Shown here: positions 62,647 through 64,000 of the stretch, in pieces
Position numbering within the stretch: position 1 is the first letter of the stretch
Layout of the letters: the number at the start of each line of letters is the position of its first letter
From: Hyphomonas sp. L-53-1-40
GTDB taxonomy: Bacteria; Pseudomonadota; Alphaproteobacteria; Caulobacterales; Hyphomonadaceae
NCBI RefSeq assembly: GCF_000682775.1
Contig: NZ_AWFI01000012.1
Location: 310,001-374,000 of the forward strand
Length of the DNA: 64,000 nucleotides
Direction of reading: 5' to 3'
Translations under genes and position numbers: made by a program
Notes under the pieces: model-generated
What the model was told of the DNA's origin: nothing
What the model saw: only the letters and a program-made list of their open reading frames with translations
Databases searched by the model: none

Positions 62647-63693
62647 ATGAGAAAATACCTGATCCTTGCCAGCCTGTTTCTGGCCGCCTGCAACCAGGCG
62701 GCAGAACCGACAGCGCCTGCCGAAGCCCCGGCGGAGACAGAAGTCGATGGCGCCGCAGAGGCTGAAGCCGTAGCTGCTTACAAGTCGCTCGACGGAAAAC
62801 CACCAATCATTATTGCGCATCGCGGGGCCAGCGGCCTCTACCCTGAGCATACGCTGAAAGCCTACCAGGCCGCCATTGATCAGGGAGCGGACTTCATAGA
62901 GCCGGACCTGGTGATGACGAAGGACGGCGTGCTTGTTGCCAATCATGATGGGTATCTGTCTGACACGACGAATGTCTCTGAGCATGCGGAGTTTGCCGAC
63001 CGCAAGACCGTTCGCAAGACACCGATGGGTGATCTTGATGACTGGTGGTCGGATGATTTCACACTGGCAGAGCTGAAAACACTGAAAGCCATCCAGCGCG
63101 TCGAAGGCCGCTCGCATGAGTATGACGGCCAGTATGACATCGCGACCTTTGACGAAATCATTGATCTGGTTCTCGAAAACGCCGAAGCAGGCCGCCCGGT
63201 CGGCCTGCACATCGAAGCCAAATGGCCCGCGAACTTCTCCGCTGCCGGGCTCGACATGGTCGACCCGATCTTGGACACGATCAGTGAACGCGGCTTGGTC
63301 GAAGCAGGCATTCCGATCTTCATACAATGCTTCGAGCCGACCTTCCTCGCCCAAGTCGCTGCCAAGAGTGACCTGCCTTTGGTCCAGAACCTGGTCGGTC
63401 CACCCTATGCCGCCCTACTGGGCCTCGACATGAAGCTGGAAGATATTCCTACAATGGGCGTGGGCGCTCACAAAGCGATGATTTTGACCCCGGAAGGCGG
63501 CACGACCGACTATGTCGCGCGTGCACATGAACTCGGTAAGATCGTGCACGTCTACACTGTCCGCGACGATGAACCCGCTGAGGGCTTTGACTCTGCGGAA
63601 CAGGAACTGAAAGTCCTTATCGAGGCGGGTGTCGACGGCATCTGGACTGACTACCCAGAGACCGCAATCAATATTCGCGACGGGGCCGACTAG
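62647..63693 (+). CDS. Glycerophosphodiester phosphodiesterase lipoprotein
   Basis: A 348-residue lipoprotein of the GDPD/GlpQ type that hydrolyses glycerophosphodiesters to glycerol 3-phosphate and an alcohol. The lipobox is FLAAC near residue 16. The catalytic set is IIAHRGASGLYPEHT (His, Arg, Glu), FIEPDLVMTKDG (Glu, Asp) and VANHDGYL (His). It starts 61 bases after the TonB receptor with AGGAA before the ATG, and ends at a strong terminator, so it is probably the last gene of that transcript. Confidence 0.93.
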   Translation: MRKYLILASLFLAACNQAAEPTAPAEAPAETEVDGAAEAEAVAAYKSLDGKPPIIIAHRGASGLYPEHTLKAYQAAIDQGADFIEPDLVMTKDGVLVANHDGYLSDTTNVSEHAEFADRKTVRKTPMGDLDDWWSDDFTLAELKTLKAIQRVEGRSHEYDGQYDIATFDEIIDLVLENAEAGRPVGLHIEAKWPANFSAAGLDMVDPILDTISERGLVEAGIPIFIQCFEPTFLAQVAAKSDLPLVQNLVGPPYAALLGLDMKLEDIPTMGVGAHKAMILTPEGGTTDYVARAHELGKIVHVYTVRDDEPAEGFDSAEQELKVLIEAGVDGIWTDYPETAINIRDGAD

Positions 63694-63740
63694 TCGCAAA
63701 AAATCAAGTACGGCAGAAGCCGTGCCTACTCCCTGACAAG

Positions 63741-63771
63741 ACTGGCGATCCAGAAGGGTCGCCAGTTTTTT
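63741..63771 (+). terminator. Intrinsic terminator after the GDPD gene
   Basis: ACTGGCGATCC (63741-63751) and GGGTCGCCAGT (63756-63766) form an 11-bp stem with one G-T pair and an AGAA loop, followed at once by a T run (63767-63771). A classical terminator for the plus-strand gene ending at 63693. Confidence 0.93.
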
Positions 63772-63788
63772 CATGCGGACGAGAAAAA

Positions 63789-63817
63789 GGCCCCGCCAGC
63801 GAACAGCCGGCGGGGCC
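63789..63817 (-). terminator. Terminator of the DUF3126 gene
   Basis: GGCCCCGCC (63789-63797) and GGCGGGGCC (63809-63817) form a 9-bp GC stem, followed on the minus strand by a run of five T. It lies 24 bases beyond the stop at 63842. Confidence 0.88.
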
Positions 63818-63841
63818 TGATACGAAATCGTTGATCTGGCC

Positions 63842-64000
63842 TTAGCTGATGTCTTCCGACAGAACCGTCATCTGGAACTGGTAGGAAGTTTCACCCTCGT
63901 CCACATCCTTGTAAACGACGGCCAGAAATTCGGCGCCGAGATAGCATTCGACGGAATCATCGGTCTTGTCGCGGGCGACCAGGCGCAGGCCCGGATGCAG
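63842..64000 (-). CDS. DUF3126 family protein, 5' part beyond the window edge
   Basis: The last 52 codons of a minus-strand gene: LHPGLRLVARDKTDDSVECY, then LGAEFLAVVYKDVDEGETSY and QFQMTVLSEDIS before TAA. This matches the C-terminal part of DUF3126, a small (about 70 residues) alphaproteobacterial protein of unknown function. Only the start lies outside the window. Confidence 0.85.
   Translation of the reverse strand: MHPGLRLVARDKTDDSVECYLGAEFLAVVYKDVDEGETSYQFQMTVLSEDIS

Overview
The window reads as chromosome of a high-GC alphaproteobacterium. The class II DAHP synthase, the waaA/lpxK/lpxL lipid A block, the paired PAS/HWE-type histidine kinases, the TadG-like protein, the DUF3126 gene and the many ATGA-overlapped operons fit a marine Hyphomonadaceae-type bacterium such as Hyphomonas or Henriciella. 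That placement is inference from gene content, not from a marker-gene tree. Coding density is very high. I saw no insertion sequence, prophage, CRISPR array or rRNA. One tRNA, tRNA-Val(CAC), is present.

Layout: 1-1154 (minus) holds a truncated sodium:solute symporter with its DUF4212 partner and a doubtful small membrane ORF. 1378-8915 is housekeeping: rplY, pth, two oxidoreductases, a VDWSA-family hypothetical, hupB, a MATE transporter and DAHP synthase. 9007-10367 carries a short leader ORF followed by a TIR domain fused to a ParA-like ATPase. 10392-14932 has glmU-rpiA-gor (minus), gph and a small conserved protein. 14933-15405 is an AT-rich spacer with a striking duplicated operator, followed by the tRNA. 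15575-19502 is an acyltransferase-waaA-lpxK-lpxL operon for lipid A/Kdo, in which waaA is frameshifted. 19509-26934 has a SulP permease without STAS domain, a GAF-EAL phosphodiesterase, a pseudouridine synthase, and a P450/enoyl-CoA hydratase/DUF2855 operon. 26998-35330 (minus) has an OmpA-like lipoprotein and a seven-gene acyl-CoA and transport operon.

The most unusual stretch is 36234-43602. A promoter and a 20-codon leader precede a translationally coupled operon of single-span membrane proteins, including five intact and one 5'-degraded DUF6090-like paralogues. They share an almost invariant N-terminus and have divergent C-terminal domains. An M20 peptidase gene and a 44-codon remnant sit between copies five and six. 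Function is unknown.

43986-49900 has a further single-span protein, a His-rich secreted protein, a GFA protein, an ABC-F ATPase split by a frameshift, a secreted-protein gene broken by an in-frame TAA, and an ECF41-type sigma operon preceded by a match to the ECF41 promoter. 49893-64000 has a lipoprotein amidohydrolase, purD, a TadG/von Willebrand protein, two convergent HWE-type kinases, xseA, a TonB-dependent receptor, a lipoprotein glycerophosphodiesterase and the end of a DUF3126 gene.

Three genes are broken (waaA, ABC-F and the 47548 gene). The waaA break is one base in a C run and could be a sequence error. The ABC-F break looks like a real deletion of roughly nine codons. The TAA is a single-base change. 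All family names come from motif recognition by eye; no database search was run.
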